A stretch of DNA of 64,000 bases from Viola odorata (Eukaryota > Streptophyta > Magnoliopsida > Malpighiales > Violaceae): positions 14,769,569 to 14,833,568 of the forward strand of contig OY829545.1 in the NCBI GenBank assembly GCA_963691705.1. The letters run 5' to 3'. The notes beneath the pieces were generated by a model. The model saw only the letters and a list, made by a program, of their open reading frames with translations, was not told the origin of the DNA and searched no databases. Within the stretch, counting starts at the first letter, position 1, and each line of letters opens with the position of its first letter. This document shows, piece after piece, positions 1 to 13,000 of this stretch. A program made the translations under genes and the position numbers.

Positions 1-3000
1 GAGTGCCTCCTAACTTCTTGAACCAATTTGTAATTTTTTTTCCTTTTGTTTTGGGATCCCTATATTTTTTGGAAACTGGCCACTCTGTCATCTCTTTAAC
101 ACAGGAGGAGGGATATACAAAAAGTAAAATCTTACGTATTTGTTGCTGTCCTTTTTTCTTATTAAAAAATGATGGCATGTCTTGTACAATCTGGAAAACG
201 AATTTGAAGAGCACAACTGTACAAGGAAGGAAGCATCTATTAGAAAATTAAAAAAAGTTCAAGGATTTATTATTATTATTATTATTAATCACTCGATTTC
301 TAATTTTATTGAGCTGATTAATTCGGACTTTATCGTGTTGGACCATTTTGATTTCGAGTGACTTAAACTATACTGAATTTATAAATAATTATATTTTTAA
401 GATTCGAACTCAAAATTTTAATTAAGCTGGAGTAATTTCGAGCTATTTACAACGTAGAATCGTAAATGATTAAGTTATTAATTAATGCAGTTGAAAGTGG
501 GGGGTGGTGGCTTGGAATCAGGGGATTTGATGTGAAATGTTAGGAAATTCAAAGATTCTTAATTCTTAAGCGTTTGAAATTTAAATAAATATCGTTGAGA
601 TCAATCGTCATGGATGACGCATATCAACATGTAAACGAAGTTTGCATTGATCCATCTTGCCAATAACTACAATAGAAAAACATTTTAGGGTTGTGTAGTT
701 AATTATATATCTTTATAGTGAATTATATATTATTAAATTGAAAAAAAATAATTATACTTATTTAATCTTTTTTCAATAACAAGTTATTGATTTCTTATTA
801 AAAATTTATCTAAAATATATTGGTTTGTCGAAAGGTTAGTGTTTGATTATTTGTAATTTATGTAATACTAGCCTCACATCCGCGCATTACGCGAATTTCT
901 CTTTAATAATTTTTTTTAAATATTTTTTATTTAAATATTTTTAATTGAATGTGTTTGAATTTTTAAAAAGTTAGTATATTTTTACTATTTATTTTTTTCT
1001 AATTTATAATTTTTTAGTGTTTAATGTTTCATGAGCTTTATTATTAAGGTGCTTTTAAATGAAAAGCAATTTTGAGTTAATATTTATTTTAAATTTAAAG
1101 AATTCTTTTTTTTATAAAATAAAATTCAAACAATATTTTTTGTTTTGAATTAATTAATTTTTTTTCTTTAAATACCTCACGTTAAAATAATTACTTCTTA
1201 TATGATTTTTTTTAAAGAAAAGTTTATTTGATATTTACAAAGTGCATAATATTACATTATACATAGTTTAAAATTATATTCTTTTTTTATATATATAGGT
1301 TAGATTTATGAAAATATTAATATGTCAATTTATTTATTAAGTTAAGTTACCTAATATTGTCCTAATTAAATTAGTTAATTATAAAAATAAAGTGTCGAGT
1401 GTGTTTTGAAGAGAATTAAAAATTAGAAAAATAGTATTATTATTCAAATTTAATGAATAAAAAACCTACAATGCGAGACACCAATTTCTAGTACATCTCT
1501 ATAATGTAAAGCCTACAATTTTTCTTGACAAAATATTTTCTAAGTTGTTGGTTAGTTATATGAGTTTATTGTATCCACAAAACAAAATTAGAAAAATAGT
1601 ATTATTATTCGAATATAGAAATATTTATAATAATCTATAAGATACTATATTATACTTAACTAAAAGCATGTTTGAAAAAAAAAAATTAAAATTAGAAGTT
1701 AAACTTTAGAGAGTGTGAGACTAACATTGGTTCTTATGAAATATGCACCATCTAATAGAAACGTACAACAAATTGAAGATTTGTGAACACTTATATAAAG
1801 ATGATCATGCTAGAGTAACTTTTCAAATTCTTGAATATTGTCTTTATGAATTCCATCACTAACATTTTAATTAAATTGTATTAAAGGAATTAATTATACA
1901 AATTAAATTAACTAAATAGAGTAACCAAAGAGTTTTTTAAATTATGAAAGATTTTTATTTAGGTACTCGAGTAACTTTTCAAATTTTTGAACATTGTCTT
2001 TTCAAATTCCACCACTAACATTTTAATTAGATTGTATTAAAATAATTAACTATAAAAATAAATTAATTAAATAGAGTAACCAAAATATTTTTTAAGTTAT
2101 GAATTCTTTTTATTTCTTTTTATTGCCATGTATCAAACTCTAAGCTATCAAAGTAATGACACATGACATCACGAGAGAATTTAAGGATCGTAAGTGGCTT
2201 TCTCAAGTCTCCAAGAGAATTTCACCACATAATTTTTATATTTATACAGACTCTTTGTAATGACTTATATCTCCATATTTTGTGATGAATATAGATGGTA
2301 GTCACTTTTGTTGTAACTCATTAATTTAAATTTGTTGAAATAAAGATGTATTAAATAAATGATGAAGAGTATTATTGGATTATTAGTTAATATAAACGGT
2401 TTATCCTATAAATGCCGCAGACTGAAATTGAAAGTAAAAGACCTAACCATGTATAAAATAATATTTTCCGCTCACATTAATGCTGTTTGATTTAATTTTA
2501 AAATTAAAATATAATAATGATATATCTTAAAATTCTTTCTGCAAAAAGATAACGGGCTTCGGTTGGGCTTACAGTGAGAGATAGAGGAGCGAGTCCTAAC
2601 AAAGAAGAAATCCAAAGATATGATCCAGTTATGGTTCTGGGCCTTATGGCCCTTTTGATTAGCACTTTAAAAAAAGAAAAGTCCGTGGGCTTCAACAATT
2701 CGACCCAATTTTTCTTTTATTATTCTGTTTTTCCACAATAAATATTTCTAATTTCTTTCTAATCATCCGTCCAAATCAGTGAAATCACCCACCCTAAATT
2801 AAATCACGTTCTATCTTCTTTAGGATTTTGGGCATGTTCTAATTTTTTTTATCAATGCTCTAACCAGAGACTTAATCTTCTTAGTTCTTCCGGTAACTTG
2901 ACAACTCCCGGGAACATTACCGGCAATTGTTTTCAATCTTTTGCCAAGGAAATTGCAAAGAGGAAGAATTCTCAATGTAGCCATTGCTTTTACTTAATCA

Positions 3001-3314
3001 TAATAGCTCATAATCAATTACATGATCAGTTTCTAAATAGTGTGATACAGCAAAGATTTGGGTTTCATTTGTTTCCATTTCTGGCCACTTATGGATCTTT
3101 TCTCTTAGCCTAGTTTTGCTTGCATATCTTAAATCCTGATTTTGTTAACTTCGAGATGGGGAAATAAGAATCAGTGGACTTATCCTATACATTGTATTTT
3201 ACTACGCCTTGAACTCATCATTGTTACTAGACTCAAATCTGAGACCCACCCTACTGGTAATTGGCCTTCATCAAAAACACATTGTTGTGCAAACATAACC
3301 GTTGATTTTTGCAG
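1..3314. other. AT-rich intergenic region upstream of ABCB gene 1
   Basis: This stretch is very AT-rich and has no frame that looks like a conserved protein. It holds an (att)n microsatellite near 268-287, a GC-rich patch at about 870-890 of the kind often seen at dispersed repeat ends, a repeated segment of about 30 bp (near 1417 and again near 1585), and the tandem duplication listed separately. The end at 3301-3314 is a T-rich tract followed by gcag and looks like a 3' splice site. The transcript of gene 1 therefore probably has a 5' UTR intron whose acceptor is at 3314. Confidence 0.6.
1811..2118. repeat. Imperfect tandem duplication, about 156-bp unit, two copies
   Basis: A unit beginning with gagtaacttttcaaat occurs at 1813 and again at 1969. 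Both copies continue through similar text (accatcactaacattttaatt-like, then aaatagagtaaccaaa). The copies have diverged by several substitutions and small indels. It is non-coding. Confidence 0.7.
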
Positions 3315-3352
3315 GAAGCAACATTTTGGTTCTGTATTTGGGGTCTGATATT

Positions 3353-6300
3353 ATGGCTAGGGAGAATGCCACACATGAAGGAACCTCATCACACAGCCAA
3401 GAGCAAGGGGAAAGTTCTGGCTCGAATCCGGTTCAAGATGTTCCTAAGCGCGACAAAAGTAAAACAGTTCCATTTTATAAGTTGTTCTCATTCGCAGATT
3501 CAACTGACATCATTTTAATGGTTATTGGAACGGTCGGAGCGATTGGCAATGGAGTGGCTATGCCTCTTATGAATACACTCATGGGAGAGTTAGTTAATTC
3601 TTTTGGACAAAACCAGAATAACAAAGACATTGTTAACGTAGTCTCAAAGGTAACACACAAAAACACCTTTCGTGCATAGGATTTTGTCTCTATAATGTGA
3701 TTGAACTGTTGACATGATCCGTGAAGATGTTGCTAAGTCTGCAACTCATACTTATTTGCGTGCAGGTCTCTCTGAAATTTGTTTACTTGGCTTTGGCGTC
3801 GGGAGTGGCAGCTTTCCTTCGTAAGTACATGTCTGTCAGGAAAAAGTTTCATGCAAAGTATATATATCATGAAAGAAAAGAGAAATCACATTGTTTGTTT
3901 TGTCAGAGGTGGCTTGCTGGATGGTCACGGGGGAAAGACAGGCGGCACGTATAAGAGGTTTGTACTTGAAAACAATTTTGAGACAAGATATTGCTTTCTT
4001 TGACAAGGAAACGAACACAGGAGAAGTTGTCGGTCGAATGTCTGGTGACACTTTCCTAATACAAGATGCAATGGGTGAAAAGGTATACTTCACTGCTCAA
4101 ACTAACTTGATCCTCGTCGAAAGAGAAGAATGTTGTGATCTAATGGTCTATGCTAATTTTCTTTTCGTAAGGCTCGAAGAATGATCTCTGCTTATCTTGT
4201 TTCAGGTTGGGAAGTTTGTGCAGTTGTTGTCGACATTCATTGGAGGATTCATAATAGCTTTTCTCAAAGGGTGGTTACTTGCTCTTGTCATGTCATCTGC
4301 TATTCCCCTAATTGTGCTGGTTGGTGCTTCCATGTCTCTTTTCGTAACCAAAATGGCGGCTCGTGCACAAAGTGCTTATGCAGAAGCATCAACTTTAGTA
4401 GAACAGACAATTGGCTCCATCAGAATTGTATGTTGTTACATTTCCCGTATGTTGGAAGGAATCTTTCTTTCAATGTTTACTTTCTGATGACCTTTACTTC
4501 ACCTTCCAGGTTGCATCTTTTACTGGGGAGAAGCGAGCCATAAATCTTTACAAGAAGTTTATCAATAAGGCCTATCAAGTTGGCGTGCGCCAAGGATTAT
4601 TTTCTGGTTTTGGTACCGGAACTGTTATGCTAGTTGTGCTCGGCACCTACAGCTTGGCTGTATGGTTTGGTGGGAAGATGATATTGGAGAAAGGATACTC
4701 GGGCGGTCAAGTGATAAATGTGATCTTTGCTATGTTGTCTGGTTCCTCGTGAGTTTCATTTTCATTTCGCGGTTTCAATGTTATCATTTTCTGGTGAACC
4801 ATCTTTGATTTATTTGTTCATTGCATTTAACTTACTGATCACTTTAAAGGTCGCTGGGGCAAACATCGCCATGCTTGAGTGCATTTGCTGCTGGTCAGGC
4901 TGCAGCCTACAAAATGTTTGAAGTGATTAAAAGGAAGCCAGATATCGATGCTTATGGTAGTACCGGAAGGATATTGGATGAAATTAGTGGAGATATAGAG
5001 TTGAGGGATATATATTTCAGTTATCCAGCGAGACCAGAAGAGCAGATATTTCGTGGATTCTCTCTTTCGATCCCTAGTGGCACTACTGCAGCTATGGTCG
5101 GGGGCAGCGGAAGTGGGAAGTCAACAGTTATCAGTCTGATTGAGAGATTTTATGATCCATTAGCCGGCGAGGTTCTTATAGATGGCATCAACCTTAAACT
5201 CTTTCAACTTAAGTGGATTCGAGAAAAGATCGGTCTCGTTAGCCAAGAGCCTGCATTGTTTACATCTAGTATCAGGGATAATATTGCATATGGAAAGGAT
5301 GGTGCAACAAATGAAGAGATAAGAACCGCCGCTGGACTTGCCAATGCCGTGAAATTCATAGATAAACTACCTCAGGTTTTAGCTGCTGCATACATGTTGT
5401 TAAATTTCCAAGTTTGGTTTCGGTTTTTGCTGCATATACATGTTAAAAGTTTTCGCCTTATGATTTCAGGGATTTGACACCATGGTAGGAGAAAATGGGA
5501 CTCAACTTTCTGGTGGTCAAAAGCAAAGAATTGCAATAGCTAGAGCAATCCTGAAGGACCCGCGGATCTTACTTTTAGATGAAGCAACAAGTGCACTAGA
5601 TGCGGAATCTGAAAGAGTGGTGCAAGACGCGCTAGATAGAATTATGGTGAATCGAACTACTGTTATTGTTGCGCATCGTTTGACCACTGTGAGGAATGCT
5701 GATATGATTGCTGTCATTCACCGAGGGAAGATTTTGGAAAAAGGCACACATTCAGAACTACTTGAGGATCCTGATGGAGCATATTCTCAGCTTGTACAAT
5801 TGCAAGAAATGAATAAGGATACCACCCGTCAAGTAGCAGATGACGACACCAAATCAGAGATTACTCTCGCGTCTTTCAGTCGAAAATCAAGCCAAAGAGG
5901 GTCATTGCATGGATCCATCAACCGAGGATCTTCAATAGATAGCGTCAGCAGTCACTATTTATCACTTGCATTGTGTTTATCTACAGAATTCAGTATGCGC
6001 GAACGTGACCTGGATGAATCAAAAGATATTACCTCGCCAATAGAAAAAGCTCCAAAAGTCCAAATGCGTCGCCTTGCCTATCTCAACAAGCCGGAAATTC
6101 CATTTCTTCTAGCTGGGGCTACTGCAGCATGCATCAATGGTGTCATACTACCAATGTTTGGCTTAGTACTTTCCAAAGCAATCCAAGTGTTTTTTGAATC
6201 ACCTGACGAATTGCGGAAGGGTACAAAGTTCTGGTCACTAATGTTTATGACTGTTGGCGTCGCGTATTTTTTGATTCATCCAGTAAAGACGTACTTCTTT

Positions 6301-8198
6301 TCAGTCGCGGGTTGTAAGTTAATCGAAAGGATTAGATCAATGTGTTTCGAGAAGGTCGTTAACATGGAGGTTTCCTGGTTCGATGTTCCTGAGAATTCGA
6401 GTGGCGCGATAGGTGCTAGGCTTTCAGCAGATGCAGCTTCAGTCCAGTCTCTAGTAGGAGATCAATTAGCTACAATCGTTGAAATCATTGCAACTGTAAC
6501 GACAGCTATGATCATTTCTTTCACCGCAAGTTGGCAACTTTCTCTCATTGTCCTCGCGTTGATCCCGCTAGTAGGCTTCAATGGATTTGCCCAGGTGAAG
6601 TTCATGAAGGGATTCAGTGCTGATGCGAAGGTATGACATGAAAAGCTGACAAAATAATACGCAAAATGTACGATATTTTGTATGTTCGAATGTCTTATGA
6701 TATAAATGGTTGCAGATGATGTATGAAGAAGCTAGTCAAGTGGCCGCTGAAGCAGTTGGAAGCATCAGAACAGTTGCTTCTTTCTGCGCTGAAGACAAAG
6801 TCATGCAACTGTACAAAAAGAAATGTGATGGCCCTTTGAAGACCGGCGTAAGATTGGGATTGATCAGTGGCACTGGACTTGGATTTTCTTCTCTTACGTT
6901 TTACTGTTTCTATGCAATCAGTTTCTACGTGGGAGCAAGACTAGTTAAGGGTGGGCAGATAACATTCACAGACGTTTTTCGGGTCAGTATATCCCCGAAC
7001 AATTCGAACTGTTTTCTTGCAGAAATGATAAAGCTTTTCAATAGCTGCTGTTTCCTAGTGAGGTGTTTATGCACTTTTTGCAGGTTTTCTATGCTTTGAC
7101 AATGGCATCGGTAGCAATTACTCGTACAAGCAGCATCACTTCAGACTCCACCAAAGCAAAGAATGCTGCCGCTTCGGTGTTTACAATCCTAGACAAGAGA
7201 TCAAAGATAGACCCTAGTGATGAGTCAGGGATAACACTGTTTAATGTGAATGGAGATATTCGGTTTCGCCATGTCAGTTTCAAGTATCCATTGAGGCCAA
7301 ATGTTCAAATTTTTAGAGACATCAACTTGTCTATTCATTCCGGGCAGGTAATTAAACTAGTCTTATTATTAGTATATTTAAAAAATGTGTTTATGTTTAT
7401 TTCCATAAACAATCAGCAGAAAGCAGAATCAATTTTCCATTCGTTGCAGACTGTTGCTTTGGTTGGAGAAAGTGGGAGTGGCAAATCGACGGTGATTGCA
7501 TTGCTGCAAAGATTTTATGATCCTGATTCAGGTCGTATCACACTTGATGGAACTGACATCGAACAGCTACAATTGAAGTGGTTGAGGCAGCAAATGGGAC
7601 TTGTGAGCCAAGAACCTGCATTGTTTAAGGACACTATTCGCGCCAACATTGCCTACGGTAAGAGAGGAAATGTAACCGAGGCAGAAATCATAGCTGCATC
7701 AGAATTGGCAAACGCCCACATGTTCATAAGCAGCTTACATCAGGTGATCAGACTATACTTTCTTTGTCAGGACAAGAAAATGTCTTGTAACAAACTAACC
7801 AAAACCCGAAATTGATGCATGTTTCGTTTCACAAATGTAAAATGCAGGGTTATGATACGGTAGTTGGAGAGCGAGGAGTGCAGTTGTCAGGGGGACAGAA
7901 GCAAAGGATAGCCATCGCGCGCGCGATTGTGAAGAGTCCGAAGATATTGCTGCTGGATGAGGCTACCAGTGCATTGGATGCTGAATCAGAGAGGATGGTT
8001 CAAGCTGCATTGGACCAAGTGATGGTGAACAGGACAACAGTTGTCGTTGCGCACAGATTATCTACCGTTCGGAATGCGGATTTGATTGCGGTGGTTAGAA
8101 ATGGTGTCATTGCAGAAAAGGGGAGGCATGAGAGATTAATCAATGTCAGGAATGGTGTCTATGCTTCCTTAGTTGCACTTCATGCAAGTGCTAATTAA
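3353..8198 (+). CDS. ABCB: ABCB gene 1: full-size P-glycoprotein-type ABC transporter (intact)
   Basis: Predicted coding exons are 3353-3649, 3766-3820, 3907-4082, 4206-4427, 4510-4748, 4850-5375, 5470-6630, 6716-6982, 7084-7347, 7450-7743 and 7848-8198. All junctions are GT-AG and in frame, giving about 1283 residues. The order is TMD1, NBD1 (Walker A near residue 414, at nt 5100-5126; LSGGQ near 518; [11 protein letters not shown]), a linker, TMD2 and NBD2 (Walker [10 protein letters not shown] near 1075; LSGGQ near 1180; AHRLST H-loop). It should be an integral plasma-membrane, ATP-driven exporter or importer. Plant ABCB relatives of this type move auxin or alkaloids, but the substrate cannot be read from sequence. 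The ATG at 3353 follows a likely 5' UTR splice acceptor at 3314. Unlike its neighbours it has no intron in the NBD1-linker region, so exon 7 is 1161 bp. Confidence 0.93.
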
Positions 8199-9645
8199 TT
8201 AAAATCGCTTGAATTGTGCCTTTCTTTAACAAAACATAGGGGGTTACAATGTTACATTGTGTTGGAATCTTTATTTCGTTTGTTGTTATTAGCTAGCTAA
8301 CTTAATTATATATACAGTGCTTGGTTTAGTATGGCAAGTACTTTTTGAGAGCATGTATAGTTTCCTATCTGCATCCTCCGCAATGCTACCATAAAAAAAA
8401 TAAAAACGAATCATATAACTTATTAATTTTTTACCGTGATAAAATATCGGTAGGATTTAGGTTCGATAAAAAAACTTAACTAGAAAGAAAACGATTCACT
8501 TTTCTATGGTGAAGACATAAGGTAAGTTCTGATTTGTATTCTAATAGATAATATAAAACTTATAATTTAATTAGTTATTAAATTTATTCGACGGCATTAT
8601 AATTACGTTAATGTAGAATTTGAATGTCCTAATATAATGGACGTTTAAGGTTAAAAAGCTTGTCCTTTTATATTTGACGCCTTTGACTTCTGTATCAATT
8701 GGCACTGTGAAATTACTTGAATGTCCTCCACGCATTTGTCCATTGCAACGAAAAGGTGTGCATCACACATGGGCAATTTTGTATTTGCCCAGAGGTTGAA
8801 ATCGTCCTCATGTCAGCAAAAGCAGAAGGCCACTGACAAGCAATTCACTCTCTCTCATCATACTCATCATCACCGTTGAAAATATATTTGACCTTGGATT
8901 TTCAACCCATCCAACGATTATCTCCACGCTTGGCTTCCAATTTCTTTAAAAGCAGAGGTGTGCAGCTGACTCTATCAGCTGCCTTAATCCAAGATATTTA
9001 CTCCCTCGCGTCCAATAAATAAGGACACAGGGAGTATGCTATATTTTGTCCGAAGTGGAATTAAGGTTGCTGGTGCATTGTTGTTGACTTGTTATGTCCA
9101 AATATAAGAATCAGATGAGCGGCCAAAAGGGATTCCCTGGCAGCTATTGGATGGATGCAGAATTGCAGACGCATGCAGGTTTAACTAAGTAAAAAATTAT
9201 GCTCTCGGAGGAATAAAACTTTTAAGATAATCCGCCGCTTTTCTAGAATCAAAATGATGTTAATTATACCGTTGACCTACATTCACTAGAAGATGACATA
9301 CTAAATTCTTTTATTTACCTTCCTACTCATTTTATTCTAATTCATGTAATATTTGAATGTTAATGTCATTATTTAAATAAGACGATTCTTTTTTCTATCA
9401 ATCAGAGCAAGAGATATCTAAAATGTCACTAGATTGAGAGTAGAGAAAATCAATATGTCGTAAATAAATAAATTTAATATGTTATTTTTAACAAAATAGA
9501 GAGATCTACAATGAAGCGGAGGGAAAGTTCTTTGTTTTGGCGGTTATTGACAGTACAGTAGTTGTAACTAGCAACTACTATTAATTTCAGACTCCTCCCT
9601 CTATAATATATTCACGGTAACTGTGTAAAACCATACTATTTCATT
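8199..9645. other. Intergenic spacer between ABCB genes 1 and 2
   Basis: It holds the 3' flank of gene 1 and the promoter region of gene 2. A TATA-like ctataatata lies at 9601-9610, only about 40 bp before the gene 2 ATG. A Stowaway-like remnant is listed separately. No other gene is visible. Confidence 0.6.
8999..9036. mobile_element. Stowaway-like MITE remnant (terminal inverted repeats only)
   Basis: A 38-bp segment starts tactccct and ends agggagta, matching the inverted ends of Stowaway (Tc1/mariner-type) MITEs with their TA target dinucleotide. Almost all internal sequence is missing, so this is either a tiny deletion derivative or a chance palindrome. It lies about 0.6 kb upstream of gene 2. 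Confidence 0.4.
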
Positions 9646-10010
9646 ATGGCAGAGAAGGAAGGAGTGGATGATACAGAAATGCAAGAAGTCAAGAACTCCC
9701 AAAAAAGAATCCAAGAAACGACTGGGTTTGATGCTGGTAGTGGTCAAGAATTAGGGAAGAAGGGGAAAGAAGAAGATGAAGAGAAAGAGAAGGAGGACAG
9801 AGCAGTGCCATTTTTGAAGCTTTTCTCATTTGCAGATTCTGTGGATGTGATGTTAATGATGATCGGCACAGTTGCTGCTGTTGGAAATGGTATTTCTCTG
9901 CCACTAAACACTGTTCTTTTTGGAGATTTGGTTGATCATTTTGGACATAACCAGAACCCCAATGGCAGCGACGACGACACCGTTCGATTAGCTTCAAAGG
10001 TAATTTACGA

Positions 10011-10042
<32 letters not shown>

Positions 10043-13000
10043 AATTTTCATATTTAAGATGACCATGGTCTTTTTTTATTTGCACTAGTTTTTTTTGGGG
10101 ACAATATCTGCACTAGTTTAATAGGGTGCATCATCTTTTAAATTATTATTATCGGTCTCAAATAGTAAAACAAAAATATCAAGATTGATCTAAGGACTTG
10201 ATTTTTTTTTATTAAAATATGAGAATTTAAATTATTTTCATTGGGCGATAAGTATTATTCCAAATTACTTATTAACGGCTAATATAAAGAAAAAAAAGTT
10301 GACATTATAACTCTTCCAATGTGCTAACATCAAATTTCATTATTTTTCTCTTTTGTTTTTTAAACATTAGTATGATTATTTTTCTACGGTTGAACATGAT
10401 ATTTTTGTTCAATACTTTATAATAATGAAAAATTATAAACAATAGATTAATTAAATGCAAGAGGTAATTGCGTGTAAACTGAAACAATAATAAAAGAATT
10501 ATTTCATACAACAATTTCTATAGAAACAATTTCTATATCTTACCTTCAAATAATGTGCGTGCAAATCTTCATCATAATGTATATGTGCCAATTTAACTTG
10601 ACCAATTTGATAACCGGGTGTCTCGAAATTCTGGCAGATTTGTTTGAAATATGTTTACTTGGCAGCAGGAACAGGAATAGCAGCCTTCCTCCGTAAGTAC
10701 ATTACCCGTGTTTTTATGAAATGTTCATGTAAAATCTTGTGGGTTGATAAGAAAACAATGTGTTCTTTGTTGTCAGAGATAACTTGCTGGATGGTCACAG
10801 GGGAAAGGCAGGCGGCACGAATAAGGAGTTTATATTTGAAAAATATACTAAGACAAGATATTGCTTTCTTTGATAAGGAAACGAATACTGGAGAGGTTGT
10901 TGCTAGAATGTCTGGTGACACAATTCTGATACAAGATGCTATGGGTGAAAAGGTGCTGCATATATACACTGCTACGATGAGCATTATCTGTTTTGTGTTA
11001 GTTTGGGTTTACCTAAGCTTGCTTGTCTGTTGCAGGTCGGGAAGTTTATACAGCTGACAGTGTCTTTCATCACGGGTTTTGTAGTGGCATTTACCCATGG
11101 ATGGACGCTTGCCCTTGTCATGGTATCTGTTATTCCCCTTTTAGTGTTGGCTGGTGCCCTCATGACTGTATTTGCAGCCAAGATGGCAGTCTGTACACAA
11201 TCTGCTTACGGGGAGGCAGCAACTTTAGTTGAACAGACAATTGGCACAATCCGAACTGTATGTCACATGGTCGTCAATCTATAGAACTGCTTGGAAAATT
11301 ATTAGAATTTTATTCCAAATGCATCTTTATTTTTTTTTCTTAAATAGTTATCAGTGTTTAATGCACATTTGATGTTTTAGGTTGCATCATTTACTGGGGA
11401 AAAACAAGCCTCAAGTATCTACAACAAGCTTCTTGTTACAGCTTATGATTCCAGTGTTTGGCAAGGCACTTTAACCGGATTCAACATTGGTATAACATTG
11501 TTGCTTGTGCTCTCTAGTTATGGTATGGCTACATGGTTTGGTGCAAAGATGATATCAGATAGAGGATATACTGGTGGCCAAGTCTTTAACGTAATAATTG
11601 CGGTGTTGACTGGTTCCATGTGAGTTCCATTTTTTAGCTTGATATAAATGGAATAATACCCCATCCACAGCATGAAGTACTGTCATGTAGTTCACAACAT
11701 TATTATTTCCTTACTTCGTGCATTTACCATATGTTTTCTAAAGGTCCTTGGGGCAGGCATCTCCACACTTGGGTGCATTTACCGCTGCTCAAGTTGCAGC
11801 ATATAAGATGTTTGAGACTATTAATAGAAAGCCAGAAATAGATGCTTATGGCATTACGGGAAGAGTATTGGACGACATTCATGGAGAGATAGAGTTGAGG
11901 GATGTACATTTCAGCTATCCAGCAAGACCAAAAGAGCAAGTATTTACTGCATTCTCTCTTTTTGTCCCAAGTGGTACAACTGCAGCTTTGGTTGGGCATA
12001 GCGGAAGTGGGAAGTCGACAGTGATTAGTCTGATTGAGAGATTTTATGATCCACAAATTGGTGAAGTTCTTATAGATGGCATCAACCTCAAAGAGTTTCA
12101 GCTTAAATGGATTAGAGGGAAAATCAGTCTTGTAAGCCAGGAACCTGTGTTGTTTACATCCAGCATCAAGGATAATATTTTATATGGGAAAGTTGGTGCA
12201 AGTATGGAAGAGATACAAACTGCTATAGAACTTGCCAATGCTGCAAAATTCATTGACAAACTTCCAGAGGTTTTTTTTGCTAGTCCATATATTTATTGTT
12301 ACTTTTCAAGTTTCAACTGCTGCTTTTTGTTATTTTGTGGTATTATTAATTTCCAGCATATAAAGGTTTTATTTTTATTTTAGGGACTTGACACCATGGT
12401 TGGTGAGCGTGGAACTCAGCTTTCTGGTGGACAGAAGCAGAGAATTGCTATTGCCAGAGCAATTCTGAAGGACCCCAGGATTTTACTGCTTGATGAAGCT
12501 ACAAGTGCACTTGATGCAGAATCTGAGAGGATCGTTCAAGAGGCACTGGACAGGATAAAGATTAACCGAACTACTGTGGTTGTTGCTCATCGTTTGACCA
12601 CTGTGAGGAATGCCGATACTATTGCTGTTATTCATCAAGGGAAGGTGGTGCAGAGAGGTATCGTACTATCTCCTCCCATTGACCATTTGGATCTTTTCAG
12701 CACACAAAACGCTATTCTGCATGCTATTCACTCTGCTAAATCAAGTACAGATTTAACATGAATTGTCAAAAAATAGCATACTGAATTCATACTTGAATTG
12801 GGAGTTCGTTCATCTTGTGTTGTATTAATAGAGCAAGCTTTTAAAATGTGTTTTTTGATTGGTCAGGCTCGCATTCGGAACTACTTGAGGATCCTGCAGG
12901 AGTATACTCTCAGCTTGTATGCTTGCAGGAAATAATCAAAGAGTCAGATCATGACCACAATCAATCAGAAACCACCATGGCACCAATTAGAGGATCAGTT

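Noticed and set aside
3..251. Open frame of 82 codons at the left edge
   Set aside because: No recognisable protein, low-complexity AT-rich surroundings, no splice or promoter context.
2504..2698. Minus-strand frame of 64 codons
   Set aside because: It lies in a more GC-rich patch but matches no family I know and has no supporting context.
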